Assembly: GCF_040869045.1 (NCBI RefSeq)
Contig: NC_090320.1
Span: 143,304,941-143,368,940 of the forward strand
Direction: 5' to 3'
Source: Eurosta solidaginis
Taxonomy: Eukaryota > Arthropoda > Insecta > Diptera > Tephritidae
DNA: 64,000 nt
Part shown: positions 1 through 10,833 of the stretch, in pieces
How positions within the stretch are numbered: position 1 is the first letter of the stretch
Layout of the letters: the number at the start of each line of letters is the position of its first letter
Notes under the pieces: model-generated
Databases searched by the model: none
Told to the model about the DNA's origin: nothing
Seen by the model: only the letters and a program-made list of their open reading frames with translations
Translations under genes and position numbers: made by a program

Positions 1-427
1 CATTGTGTAGGCTGAACTTTCCGACTGTAGGGAGATTTAAATCATAAATAAAAAATATCTTTGATTTGGATGGAGAATCAAATCACATATAAATTTGATT
101 TTCAGATTCGTGATTCATTCAAATAAAAATCACGCAACGTTGGTACATTATCATACTAATTTAAATGGGCTAAAAATATGTTTCAAATTTTTAATTTGGC
201 AAGGTTGTAATGCATGTAAAACTGAACATTTTGCATGGAGTTCTATAATTATAACGGGCACCATAGAATTGAGCCTAAACTTTAAATATTAGTTGTAATG
301 GCAAATACACTAGCCTTTGCATTTTGGTTGCCAAAGGTCAATATATATAAATATAAAAAAATGTATTTCAAATTGCCTCTGTATATACAGTGCCGAACAT
401 AAATATTGGCACACTTTATTTTTGCAA
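1..427. repeat. AT-rich left flank of block A (repeat tail)
   Basis: The stretch carries units of the form TTTGATTTGGATGG followed by AATCAAATCA. It matches about 55,150-55,560 almost base for base, so it is the left edge of block A of the segmental duplication. No coding potential was recognised. The short frame at 95-292 is AT-rich and has no domain. Confidence 0.7.
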
Positions 428-511
428 CTAGCAGACCTTTCAGACGTTGTTCTGCCCTAAATTTGGTCTATCTCCATACATTTTAATCAACTTTTTTCGT
501 CTAACTCTGCA

Positions 512-532
512 CCCCCCCCCCCCCCCCCCCCC
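512..532. repeat. C21 homopolymer followed by pyrimidine-rich tract
   Basis: Twenty-one consecutive C residues are followed by about 130 bp of C/T-rich sequence. The minus strand is therefore a G21 run able to form quadruplexes. The length may be inexact, because such runs are error-prone in sequencing and assembly. Confidence 0.8.
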
Positions 533-2410
533 TTCTTAACATTTTCTTAATCCTTTTATTCACTCCTCCCTCCGTCTTTTCGTTTCATCCATCTCTATTT
601 TCGTCTCACTCTATCTCTTTCTCAGTCTCCTTCTCCCTCCCTCTTTTCTCTTCTCTAAAGTTTTTCCCATTCTTCTTCATCCCTTATTACCAGGCAAATC
701 GAATAGGACGTATGTAAATAGTTATGTGGGTATTATTAATTCCTGTCTTTATTTCGGCTTCGCATGCACATTTATCAGTTTTGCCAGGTTAATGCAACTA
801 AATTGAATATCACACTGAAAATTACTTTAAAGCTCTCAGCAAAAACTTTCATTTGATATCCATATTACACACACATTCTAGGGGTATCCGGGTCCAGGTT
901 TTGCCCATATCTTGAGACCCTAGTCACCCATCGGTATAAAAATTACTCTGTACTAAAGCACTCATCAACAGCTTCAATTTGATACCCATAATGTAAAAAC
1001 AATTCCTAGTGTTACCCTGATGCACGTTTTGGCCTATATCTCGAGACCAGTGAGCTGCAATTATTCATGTTTTAAGGTTATTAGTGGACTAACCAAAAAA
1101 TGAGTATTAGCAAAGACCCTCTAAATATAAGATGGTACATTGTAGAGTTCTAAAGCTTTGTGGAAATTGTGGGACGGCTGCACCAGGAATTCATCATACT
1201 TTTTGCTATGCTGTCCGCCTCAACATAGCTGATTTTATAAGGCTGTTTAACTCTGTAATCTTTGCTGTCATTTATTTTGCTTTTGGAAAAATGACCTATT
1301 TGAAATAAGCTGGCCGAAAAATATTGGCATAACAGCTTAAGTTAGATCACCAATGGAAAATCTTGGAAAATTTGAGCAGATGTGGCAATTTCGCACGTTC
1401 GTTGAACGAAATATTGACAATCTATTGATCATCACTAGGAAATTAGCTACATTCCATCAACTCAGCAGCACTTTAGCAATACTCTGTTATTATTTGGCTG
1501 CTCAAACACACCCATATTAATTGTGCATTAAATCTAAAATATAAAACTCAAAAATGACTGCTTGTTATGTCCGCAACATTTATTTAGTTCAAAGTTACAG
1601 CCAATAATAGCCAAAGCCATAATAATTTACACGGGTCATCAGTACTTTCTCTGATTCAAAAGCTGAACCACCAGCGCTACCGTCATCAGCTCAGTGTCAT
1701 CATTGCCAGTAGCGCCAATAACACCAAACTCGTGCCTGACACACAAAAATCGTTTCACTCAAAAGCGCAAGTGAAATGTACTACGCACTCACTACTAAGT
1801 AGCGCCAAAAATTCGCTTGGAGTCATTGCGTCAATGAGCTACCATTGAGCTGGCACCGCATTGGCGCTGGCGCCATGTAATTTACATCACTAAAATTGCG
1901 CGAATACCCAGGCTCATGACTTTTTTAATCCCGATGGTGAAAACGAAACAGGGGCAAAACGTATTGTGTATTCCTGGTGTAGCCGTTCCACTTTGTGGAG
2001 AATGAACGACTCTACAATGCTCCCTCTTATTAATCTAGTCTCTTTGGTATTAGTGCGTACACAAACAAAGAATATCAAGCACTTATATCCCCTAAAACAC
2101 ATTTACATAGTCATGCTTCGTAAAATGAATAACCGCCCATAAGCCACGAAGCAGTTCAGTACTCAATTGTCTTATTGAGCAAGAAAGTCAACTGTGTTAT
2201 ACGAAAACACTACTTTGAATCAGTATGACTAACAGTACAATAAAATGATAATAGTCATATCAGTCTTCTGACGCTAGCAACACAACGATGTACACGAAAC
2301 CAAACTGAACACAGCGCTAAAGCAAAACCGATAATAAACGAAGTATACAGTGTATTACATACGAAACCAACATGCTACTGAGTTAAAGCGACTATGATTT
2401 CAGTTTATAC

Positions 2411-2606
2411 CATGGCGGACCGATACAAGGTGGCAGCATGGAACAGCTGATTATAAACTTTTTTTTAATTTGATTTGATACATCAACTTCCGGTGCGGTA
2501 CGATTTTGACATTTGTCCATCGAATTTACAAAAACAAAATACATGGAATTTTTATTTATGTTTGTAGGTATGTCACCATGCTGCCACCTTGTATCGTTCC
2601 GCCATG
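2411..2606. mobile_element. P-element-like MITE, copy 1
   Basis: A 196-bp non-coding element has about 31-bp terminal inverted repeats beginning CATGGCGG with internal ACAAGGTGGCAGC, and a perfect 8-bp target duplication GTTTATAC (2403-2410 and 2607-2614). TIR length, 8-bp duplication, CATG start and an A-AAGGTGG block at terminal positions 15-23 all match what I recall of the Drosophila P element terminus (CATGATG...ATAAGGTGG). The interior encodes nothing. A second copy is at 26613-26795. hAT is the other 8-bp-TSD superfamily, but its ends usually begin CAG or TAG. Confidence 0.8.
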
Positions 2607-3423
2607 GTTTATACTCAACAATGTCATATATATGGGACATATGTGTTGCGGGGCACGCGTATGTATTTTCTATTTTATGTGCTAGTCACTCATCCATTTC
2701 CAGAACGGGATAAAAATTAGCCTATGTCTGTCTCCTGGTTCTAAGCTAGCCCTCCACCAATTTTCGTCCAAATATGTTCATCCGTTACTTCCTCTTCAAT
2801 CACTCTTTATCTATTAAAAAAAGCGCATCAAAATCTGTTGCGTATTTTTAAAGGTTTGAGCATTCAAAAGGACACAGGGACAGAAAAAGCAACTTTCTTT
2901 TATACTATGTAGTGATGTACACCCTTACATACCTATAAACCTACGCCCGAAGTTAAATATCGCAGCGAATGTTATATATGTACGTATGTATGTGTCGCAT
3001 CAAGCCTCGCTCGAAAGCAAATAGCGCGGACAGTTCACAGCGAACAAACACACATACGCATTTCTTGATAAAAATGTTACTTTTGTTTAAACAATTTGAC
3101 TGATATAAGAAAGGAATTAAATTTTTTTTTTTTTTTGATGCAGATCGAAGGTAAATATTTCAAAGTTTTACTGAAAAGTAGAATTTTTGAAATCCATCCA
3201 TCCGTTTATGAGTTATAGCTGTGTAAACAAAAATTTTATGATTTTTTGCTACATTTTGGCAATTTGCCACGCCCCTATAATATATACCTTCAAATTATAT
3301 TAACTGTACCATCTCACGTAACTAAGCTTTCAAATGCAAAAAACCGTTTTAAAATCGGAGTATTCTGTGTGAAGTTATGTGCATACATGGCATTTAGCGA
3401 CTTTATTTTATAAGATTTATAGA

Positions 3424-4067
3424 TTTTCACTCATTTCTTCTTCATTAAAATTATTTAAAATAATTATGTCAAAAACTATGTATTAAGATGCAATGCAATA
3501 ATTATAATCCTTGTTTAAAACATGTTTGCAAAATTCATGAAAATTATTTTGGCTTTTATTATTATGAAAATCCATTTTGGCATTTTGCAAAGAATAATAT
3601 TAAAAATAACGCTAGCCTATATATTTTTAGTTCTGCTGTCAAAGGACAATATAAATATAAAAACAATTGTATTTCAAATACATTTGTTCTTTGTTTGTAC
3701 TACGCATTTTGACTATGTTGACTTAAAATAATATTAAAAATAAAGAACTTCTTTCAAATACATTTGCACTTCCGTATTTCACATTTTTGGGTAGCTAATA
3801 TTTTGTATATTTATAGCCGGACTTATCTGGGTTTCGCGATTCATTCAAATGCAAATCACGCAATTCTGATAAGCCTTATATTAGAAAAAATTTAAAACTT
3901 TAAAGAAATGATATAAAGGTTTAAAAAAGCCAATATGAGTGCGGCTATAAATATGCGGTTAAGTATGTACAGTGGCTCACAGCTTCAATCATCCACTACG
4001 ATTTTCCAAAGTTTAGTTCGATTAAATAAGCAGGGGTTATTTTCAATAATCAATTCGTGTAAAATAT
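3424..4067. other. Block A flank left of gypsy A
   Basis: AT-rich non-coding sequence parallel to 55,560-56,385 in block C. Block C has an extra hairpin insertion (about 55,799-55,987). It ends in ATAT (4064-4067), the target site of gypsy A. The short plus-strand frames at 3488-3731 and 3935-4135 show no domain. Confidence 0.6.
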
Positions 4068-4583
4068 TGTTACAAATTTACTGCAAATCCTTTTATTTGC
4101 AACCTTATGCTAAGTTCGAATCACTAAACTGTTGAATAAATAACTCCAATATTGAATAATGGAAAAATGGCCTCTATTAAAGTACTTCACAATAACACTT
4201 ATACTTTGCAACTAGCTGGCTTAATAACCAAACTGACTGATAGCTTAAATGAAACTGATTTTCTGCGCCTCTACTGTCTTGCCTTTTATACTTTTTGATT
4301 TCTCGTTGCATACTTCTAGGCTTTTCCAATCCAGAACTTACTGGTTAGTTATCAGCTACAAAATCACCAGCCACAACTACGTGAGTAATACTTGCACAAA
4401 TTATTGCCCTCTCTTTTGAGCAACTCAGATAAGATATATGCATGTGTTTGTGCGTTGCTTCTCTGCTGCGTGTATTTACATATATGCAGACATAATGATT
4501 GAATTATTGATGTGCATCAACTCACTGCTTAGCATCGGCTTAAGGATGATAGTATCGCCTTAGTGCTGCTAATATTCGTTACA
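4068..4583 (-). repeat. 3' LTR of gypsy A
   Basis: A 516-bp LTR nearly identical to 9901-10419. Adjacent at 4584-4600 is the reverse complement of the polypurine tract (TTAGGTGGAGGGCAG in element orientation), as expected before a 3' LTR. Confidence 0.92.
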
Positions 4584-4594
4584 CTGCCCTCCAC

Positions 4595-5752
4595 CTAAGT
4601 CTGATCGTCCCGCCTTTCCAAATGAACTACTTTCATTTTGGTTCGTGGTTTGCCAATGGTTTGTATGCGGTAAACTACATCGTTGATCCGTTTTACAACT
4701 TTGTATGGACCTTCCCAATTACACTGCAATTTATGGGACAAACCTTTTTTCCGTTGTGGGTTGTATAACAGCACCAAATCTCCTTCCTGAAACCCTTTCG
4801 AATTAATTGCTTTATCATACCTCGCTTTCATCTTGTCACTCATAACCTTTGCTCGTTGCCTTACAAGATCGTGTATCTCTTTCAGCTCTTCTTCCAAGAC
4901 ACCAGTGGGTTTCTTGACATTTCTCTCCACATCGGCATCTATCCCAAACTTCAAATCAGCTGACAGTCGAAGGTCATTGCCAAAAATTACTTTTGCAGGG
5001 ATTTGGCCCGTTGTTTCATGCACTGCTGATCGGTAGGCCATCAAGAATAATGGTATGCGGGTATCCCACTCCTTATGGTACTTGTCTACTACTTTCCTTA
5101 AATACTCTTCCAATGTTCTATTGAAACGTTCCACCATATCATCGGACTGATGCAAAGCAGTTGTCCGTGTTTTTCGAATGCCCAATGATTTACACATTTC
5201 CTGGAACACAGCTGATTCGAAATACCTGGCTTGGTCAGAATGTAACTCCATTGGTACACCATACCTTGCAAGCCAATTGTTTATAAACACTTCTGCTACT
5301 GTTTCCGCTTCTTGATTTGGGATTGGGTATACCTCTGGCCATTTGCTGAAATAATCCATAACCGCCAGTACATATTTGTTTCCGCAGTTGCTAGTAGGAA
5401 ATGGACCTGCGACATCCATAGCGATCCTTTCAAATGGCGCACCTGAGTTATATTGCTTCATCTGGCCATGACTTCGGGTTTTGGGCCCTTTCGCTCTGCT
5501 GCAAACCTCGCAGTTCGCAATCCACTCAGTGCCCGACTGACGGCAACCAACCCAATAGAATCTCTGTTTTATCTTCTCGAGCGTCTTCGATTCCAAGATG
5601 ACCTTCGCTTGGACCATTATGCAGCTCGCTGAGACGGCAGGAATCCTCTTTCTGGGAACAACTATCAGTTTCTTCTTGCATTGGCCATCCTCACTCTCCC
5701 ATACTCGATGCAAGCACCGGATATCAATTCTAAACTGTTCCACTGTGCCCAA
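4595..5752 (-). pseudogene. Gypsy A integrase region of Pol
   Basis: This frame joins viral-type cDNA to the host chromosome. In order it has the end of an H2C2 zinc module (CEVCSRAKGPK), the catalytic core with first Asp in MDVAGPFP, second Asp in LHSDQ and Glu in MVERFNR, and a C-terminal domain GDLVLLYNPQRKKG...WEGPYKV. The motif before the Glu reads ALHQSDDMVERFN, against ALHPQSDGMVERFN in block C, so one residue is missing. The frame carries on about 385 residues from a shift near 5,700 where it separates from RT-RNase H. It is a domain of a broken polyprotein, not an independent gene. Confidence 0.88.
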
Positions 5753-7617
5753 TATGACTTCGCAATGGGACTCGCTGCTGACATCTCCTCTCTATTTGGT
5801 CTTTCGTTTCGTTCGAGCCCTTGCATAACATGTGAGAGATCCGTATCTTCTAGCTGACACTTTCTTAGTTGTTCCTTGTCCCATTCATCCGCACACATTA
5901 TAGTCATTAGCCGGACATCTATAATGTCGTCTTTAGCCTCGGCCTTTGAACAGTGCTTGCATTCCAAACTACATGGTCTTCGTGACATTGCATCAGCATT
6001 CCCATGGGTACTACCTTTCCGATGCTCAATGGAAAAGTCATAGCTTTGTTGTCGCTCGATCCACCGTGCCAATTGTCCTTCTAGATTACGGAACTGCAGA
6101 AGCCATTTCAACGCTGCGTGATCTGTCCTGACGCAGAATCGCTGGCCGTAGAGATATTTGTGAAAATGTTTAATGCACTCTACCAATGTCAACAGCTCTC
6201 TCCGTGTAACGCAATAGTTCCTCTCTGGTTTTCCAATCGAACGGCTATAGTATGCAACTACCTTCTCCTGTCCATCGACCAGTTGTGATAAAACGCCTCC
6301 GATAGAATATCCATTCGCATCTGTATCTAGAATAAATGTTGCTCCTGGAATCGGAAATGCTAACATTGGGGCAGTGCACAAACGCTCCTTCAATGTTTGG
6401 AAAGCCGCTTCTTGCTCCTTCTTCCATTCAAAAGCTTTATTTTTTCTTGTAAGCTCATCGAGGCTATGGGCTACGCTGGAAAAATTTGGTACAAATCGGC
6501 GGTAATATGTGCACAGCCCAAGGAAACTTCTCAATTCATGTAGGTTCTGTGGTCTTGGCCAATCCTTTACAAATTATTTACTTCCTTTTTAAACAGCACA
6601 CACTTTTTGGCACTTAACTTCAGACCAGCGCCAGCTATTCTCTGGGAAACATCCTCCAAGTTCTTAATATGTTCATCAAAGTTGTTGCCTACTACGATGA
6701 TGTCGTCCAGGTACACCAAGCATGTTTTCCAATGTAGTCCTTTCAGTACCTGGTCCATGAGTCTCTCTAAAGTAGCTGGTGCATTACAAAGTCCAAAAGG
6801 CATCACCGCCACTGAAGGCTGTTTTCTCTTTATCTTCCTCCTTCACCTCAACTTGCCAGTAGCTGCTTTTCAAGTCCAGCGTGGAAAACCATTTCGTACC
6901 AGATAGCGAGTCCAGAGTGTCGTCAATTCTTGGCAATGTGTAGCTATCCTTTTTCGTTACGTCATTCAACTTCTGGTAGTCCACGCAAAACCTCATTTTT
7001 CCATCCTTCTTCTTTAAAAGTACTACCGGTGAGCTCCATGGACTAGCTGATGGTTCGATGACGCCGCTGTCGCCCATTTCTTGTATGATTTGACTCACAA
7101 CTTCCCGCTTGGCCAGTGGAACACTACGTGGAGCTTGACGGATCGGCCTCGCATCTCCAGTGGCAATTTGACGTTTCACAACGTTGGTGCGGCCTGGTTT
7201 AGAACCATCCTGGTCAAATATGTTCGCGTACTTTAGGAGCAGTTGTTTTGCCTTACTGTGATAGGCTTTCTCTAGCCCCTGCGTCCATGCCTTGATGTCA
7301 TCTGAAAGATCAGTATTACTAGCGGAAACGTGTTCCTGGAGCTGTTCACAGTTAATAACTACTTCAGCCTCTTGGCATCTTCCCAAAATAGCTCCTTTGG
7401 TCAGTTTTAGTGGTGACTTGAACTCATTGAGTACTCTTACCGGAATACGTCCATCTTGTTTTGTCATAGCCAGGGTTTTTCCTACAAGTATGTTCAGTGC
7501 TGATTTGTTTGCTGCTTCGACAACCCATAATTTGTTTGTCCCACAATCTCCATCAACCTTTGCCCAGATGACTGCATCGGATTTTGGTGGTATTTGCTGA
7601 CTCTCCTCCACCAGCAC
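5665..7617 (-). pseudogene. Gypsy A reverse transcriptase and RNase H, three frames
   Basis: Read right to left, 6784-7617 holds the protease-RT linker and RT fingers (PRIDDTLDSLSGTKWFSTLDLKSS in pieces), 6567-6812 the palm with the catalytic YLDD motif (VYLDDIIVVG), and 5665-6534 the thumb (LRSFLGLCTYYRRFVPNFSSVA), RNase H (ILDTDANGYSIGGVLSQ, CVRTDHAALKWLL) and the linker to integrase. The domains change frame near 6,550 and 6,800. Block C (58470-60117) keeps about 60-70 bp around 59,230-59,310 that are missing here, so gypsy A has an internal deletion there. The product would be non-functional. Confidence 0.88.
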
Positions 7618-7619
7618 TC

Positions 7620-7866
7620 GTTTACTGCTGTAGCCTCTCTCGTAGCCGATATTAAGTGGTTCCCAATTGCGACTTCACATAATACTTCTCCTAGAACCGT
7701 GCTGTCTTCTACAGTGGCTGTGCGCAATTTTGCTCCATGCAGTGGTCTTATCTTCTTGTTGACTAAATCCGCTCGAGTGATGGAATGAGATGCACCCGTA
7801 TCTACAGTCAGTAAACGTTCTTTCCACCCACATGTCCTCCGACAGTAAGATTGCTTGACCTTCCAA
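7620..7866 (-). pseudogene. Gypsy A protease remnant
   Basis: The reading RLLTVDTGASHSIT (spread over two overlapping frames) contains the retroviral-type aspartic protease active site DTG-A-S. It is followed by VNKKIRPLHGAKLRTATVEDSTVLGEV, broken here by frame changes. The segment with the flap and the ILGVDFL-type motif seen in block C (60,255-60,695) is deleted near 7,660, so the enzyme could not fold. It sits between the Gag zinc knuckle and RT, the normal gypsy position. Confidence 0.75.
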
Positions 7867-7919
7867 TTTGTGAGATAGAGATCATGGGCATTAAATTGAG
7901 GGAGCCAGCTGTCGCTCCT

Positions 7920-8255
7920 TGCGGCTGACTCGCTTTAGTTTAACGATTGATTGGTCTTGGAGATCTGCTCATCTCCTTCAGCTCTGCGTTTACGGCCACC
8001 CACATTGTTGGAACTGTTAGGGTTGGTGTTGCAATAATGCGCAATGTGCCCTGGCTTTCAACACTTAAAGCATTTGACTGCATCATTATTCTTCTGCTGC
8101 GTACCCTTCAATGCTTCCAAAATTGTGTCTACCCAGTCTGGCCTTTCCACTTCTACGCGATGAGCTTTTTATGCGGGATTACTAAAAAGTGACGCTGTTT
8201 CTTGGGTCAGTGCATGGGATACCGTTTCTGCGAATGTGGGTTTTGGGTTTGCATA
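7920..8255 (-). pseudogene. Gypsy A Gag C-terminus with zinc knuckle
   Basis: The minus-strand reading matches block C Gag: a CCHC-type knuckle (CFKCGKPGHIAHYC-like, with a local substitution), then GRKRRAEGDE. Upstream is the end of the capsid region up to the motif ANPKPTFAETVS. At 8256 homology to the element stops abruptly and unrelated sequence begins. The remaining capsid is missing. Gag would bind RNA and build the particle; this copy cannot. Confidence 0.75.
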
Positions 8256-9576
8256 TCGGCGCCCCAGAAAACGAACGGCGAATGTGAAATTTAGCAATTT
8301 TCAACTTTTGATCCAGAATAAATAAATTGAGCATGAGCTTTCAATTTCTTCGATCCACTTTTTCCTATGTCCTTTAGTTTTCCAATTATTTAGTATGCAA
8401 TTCGTGACATGTTACCAAAAATAACCATTTGGGTATATCTTTTGTCGTATGTGCTAGGAATATGTCACATACGACAGATTTCTATAGAAATTCATTTTCC
8501 ATTATTGCTATTAAACAATTGTCGTAAGTGGCGCTAAACTGACCATATACAACATTTGCATACAGAAAAATTGTAAACAATTTTCGTATTCATACATAGC
8601 TTAAGCGGTGTAATGCATGCAATTTCTTCAGTCAGCTGCCGTCGTTGTGCGTTTAAGATGGTGGAGTCATCGCCTGCGGCAAAATTAGACGAAGATCTCT
8701 CAAGGTAAGTTAAAATATACGTCTATTATGCTTTTAATAATAAAAACATAGTGTGTATAAAATATTATTTAAATGTATTGTAAATATTTTAGGATGATGG
8801 GGGAAATATTGGCGGACTCCATTCACAATGGCGAATCAAGCGACACTTTGTATGAGTAAGTACTTAAACCATTTTCACATATTAACAGAAATAAGATATA
8901 GAATAACGTAGTTCCATTCATTCATCTGAAGAAGAAAATATACCACCGCGCAACCTTAAAAAATTTTACGAAAATGCTGGAGATATCCTTGACACAAGTA
9001 CTTCACGGGCCATATTACGACCCTCTGACTATAGTTCTTGTGAGTTGTTTATAATTCCTTAATATATAAACAAAAAATCTTACAACTTTATCCTTTCAGC
9101 TTGCAATGAGTGTCCAACACCCACTAGAAAACGCCAAATGAATCCCAGTTTATGGAAGCAGAATATAAGAAAAAAATTAAGAGAAAGAGGAAAACCATAT
9201 ACGGACAGGAATGGTATACAGAGAAGTGCTTTCATCATTGTACCCAACATTTTAATAAGCATGCCCGTGCAGAACTTCACACCAAGTATTGGAACCTCAG
9301 TGACGTAGAGAAAAAATGCTATCTTCTTTCATTTTTTAAGAATCAAAGCGTCGCCGAAAGTCTTCGGAAAGGTCTTCTACCCTGCGTAAAGGAGGATCTT
9401 TCCATTACTATTTTAAAACTAATAACGCAACTTTACAAGTTTGCAAAAAGTTTTTTCTTAGAACCATCGGTATATCTGAAAGAAAAGTTTATTATTTATT
9501 TAGTGTTTCTGCCGACAACAGGGGACAACCCTTTCATCCACCCAACACGAAAGAATCATGGTAGACCAAAAACGTG
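8256..9576 (+). other. Foreign segment replacing gag in gypsy A
   Basis: Comparison with block C shows retrotransposon homology ending at 8255 and resuming at about 9577. About 690 bp of gag is gone and 1.32 kb of unrelated plus-strand DNA stands in its place. I see no terminal inverted repeats or target duplication at the joints. It contains about 380 bp of AT-rich sequence and then a spliced coding region (separate entry). Confidence 0.8.
8658..9560 (+). pseudogene. Four-exon gene fragment of an unnamed insect, transposon-like family
   Basis: Four exons join in phase: 8658-8704 (ATG, MVESSPAAKLDEDLSR), 8793-8855, 8912-9039 and 9100 onward. Introns are GTAAGT...TTTTAG, GTAAGT...CGTAG and GTGAGT...TTTCAG. 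Exon 4 reads CNECPTPTRKRQ, LWKQNIRKKLRERGKPY, then after a frameshift near 9,215 HARAELHTKYWNLSDVEKK, and after another near 9,350 ERSSTLRKGGSF and QVCKKFFLRTIGISERKVY. This layout recalls uncharacterised arthropod proteins, probably transposases, but I cannot name the family. It is cut off at the retrotransposon junction, so any catalytic domain is absent. Splicing is inferred from the sequence only. Confidence 0.55.
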
Positions 9577-9849
9577 CCTCCTGTGACTCCAGCTGAGATA
9601 CCATTGTCGATGTTTGTACAGATATTGTGCTCCTCACTGTCTGCGGTGTTTCGTTTTTTCTTCCATTTTTGTTGTTGTTTTGCCGCTATCATAATGAAAG
9701 ACATACTCCTCAGCATTGATGATTCCTTAAAATACCATAGCTATACTTAGTCGTTTTTGTAGCTGGGAGTTATCGCCAAAAGTAGCCAATCCACAGAATT
9801 CCAACTCCTCCTTCAGTTGCTGGATCGTCAATTCACTCAACTTTGCCAT
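9577..9849 (-). pseudogene. Gypsy A Gag N-terminus with SAP-like domain
   Basis: The frame starts at the ATG ending at 9849, 51 bp inside the 5' LTR and just past the primer site. It reads MAKLSELTIQQLKEELEF, then CGLATFGDNSQLQKRL. The spacing of leucines, the GL...G...K/Q..L..RL pattern and the length of about 35 residues fit a SAP domain, a small DNA-binding helix-extension-helix. About 90 codons remain before the foreign segment. The same start occurs in block C (62,090) and in the plus-strand gypsy at 19,124. Confidence 0.7.
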
Positions 9850-9883
9850 GTCGAAGTTGTCCTCTGGAATTTATTCAACAATT

Positions 9884-9898
9884 CCTCTTCTGACACCA
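9884..9898 (-). promoter_or_regulatory. Primer binding site of gypsy A
   Basis: Two bases inside the 5' LTR the minus strand reads TGGTGTCAGAAGAGG, complementary to a tRNA 3' end including the CCA-derived TGG. From memory this resembles leucine tRNA. The identical motif is in the other two gypsy copies (19075-19089, 62125-62139). Confidence 0.75.
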
Positions 9899-9900
9899 AT

Positions 9901-10419
9901 TGTTACGAATTTACTGCAAATCCTCTTATTTGCAACCTTCTGCTAAGTTCGAATCACTAAAATGTTGAATAAATAACTCCAATATTGAAAAATGGAAAAA
10001 TGGCCTTTATTAAAGTACTTCACAATAACACTTATACTTTGCAACTAGCTGGCTTAATAACCAAACTGACTGTTAGCTTAAATGAAAATGATTCTGGCCT
10101 CCACTGTTGTCTTGCTGTTTAATACTGTCCGACCTCCTCGTTGCATATTTCTAGGCTTTTCTAATTCCAGAACTTACTAGTTAGTTATCAGCTACAAAAT
10201 CACCAGCCACAACTACGTGAGTAATACTTGCACAAATTATTGCCCTCTCTTGTGAGCAACTCAGATAAGATATATGAATGTGTTTGTGCGTTGCTTCTCT
10301 GCTGCGTGTATGTACATATATGCAGACATAATGATTGAATTATTGATGTGCATCAAGTCACTGCTTAGCATCGGCATAGAGATGATAGTATCGCCTTAGT
10401 GCTGCTAATATTCGTTACA
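9901..10419 (-). repeat. 5' LTR of gypsy A
   Basis: A 519-bp LTR matching 4068-4583 with few substitutions. Its outer end abuts the ATAT duplication. Its inner end (AAATTCGTAACA in element orientation) is shared with the LTR end of the plus-strand gypsy at 18397-22316, showing they are related subfamilies. Confidence 0.92.
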
Positions 10420-10833
10420 ATATAGTAAATTCTTTTACAGGAACCCATAAACAAATTTCTGAGTTTATATAAAATTCAGCAAAACTCATCAAACTTTAAA
10501 AAATTGCCATCAAAATTGTCAACTCTTTTCTCCAAAGTTTTTAGAACATTTTTGGGTATGCAATTTTGTAGCTCATTGGCCTGTACATCGAATTTCACTT
10601 ATCGTTTTAAAATCAATTAATGTTAAGTAAAATAAGTCTTTACATTCTCGCATTGAACAAAATAAAATACAAAAATTTATAAATAAAATTACATCGAACA
10701 AAGAACATGTAAGTATAATGAAGCACAAATAAAACGAATAGTGGGAAACAGTAAAGCATGAAATAACGGGCAAGTAATTCACCGATGGAGTAAATTTACT
10801 TAAAATTCGCGAATATTTAAGCCAATAAAGGTT
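10420..10833. other. Flank between gypsy A and LINE A
   Basis: AT-rich non-coding sequence present three times (10420, 30382 and 62559 onward), each directly beside the outer LTR end. It anchors the segmental duplication. Block A lacks about 310 bp found in B and C just before the LINE (near 10,850). Confidence 0.75.

Larger units (their letters stand above)
428..3423. other. Block A-specific 3-kb insertion, unclassified
   Basis: Block C runs directly from the sequence matching position 427 to that matching 3424, so about 3.0 kb is extra in A or lost from C. Inside are a C21 tract, pyrimidine-rich sequence, degenerate units resembling the satellite at 30.7-31.6 kb (GATACCCATA and TCGAGACC motifs near 880-1050), and a P-like MITE. 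I found no convincing terminal repeats, target duplication or gene. Apart from the MITE and the C tract, nothing is recognisable. Confidence 0.6.
4068..10419 (-). mobile_element. Ty3/gypsy LTR retrotransposon A (interrupted)
   Basis: A 6.35-kb minus-strand element is bounded by LTRs starting TG and ending CA, with a 4-bp ATAT duplication (4064-4067 and 10420-10423). In element order it has the 5' LTR, a primer site, Gag with SAP domain, protease, RT-RNase H, integrase, polypurine tract and 3' LTR. No env frame is seen. Most of gag is replaced by unrelated spliced-gene sequence (8256-9576) and pol is broken into several frames, so it is dead. The same insertion at the same site exists in block C. 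Confidence 0.93.

Noticed and set aside
4833..7788. Plus-strand frames across gypsy A pol
   Set aside because: Shadows of the minus-strand protease, RT and integrase frames; no recognisable product.
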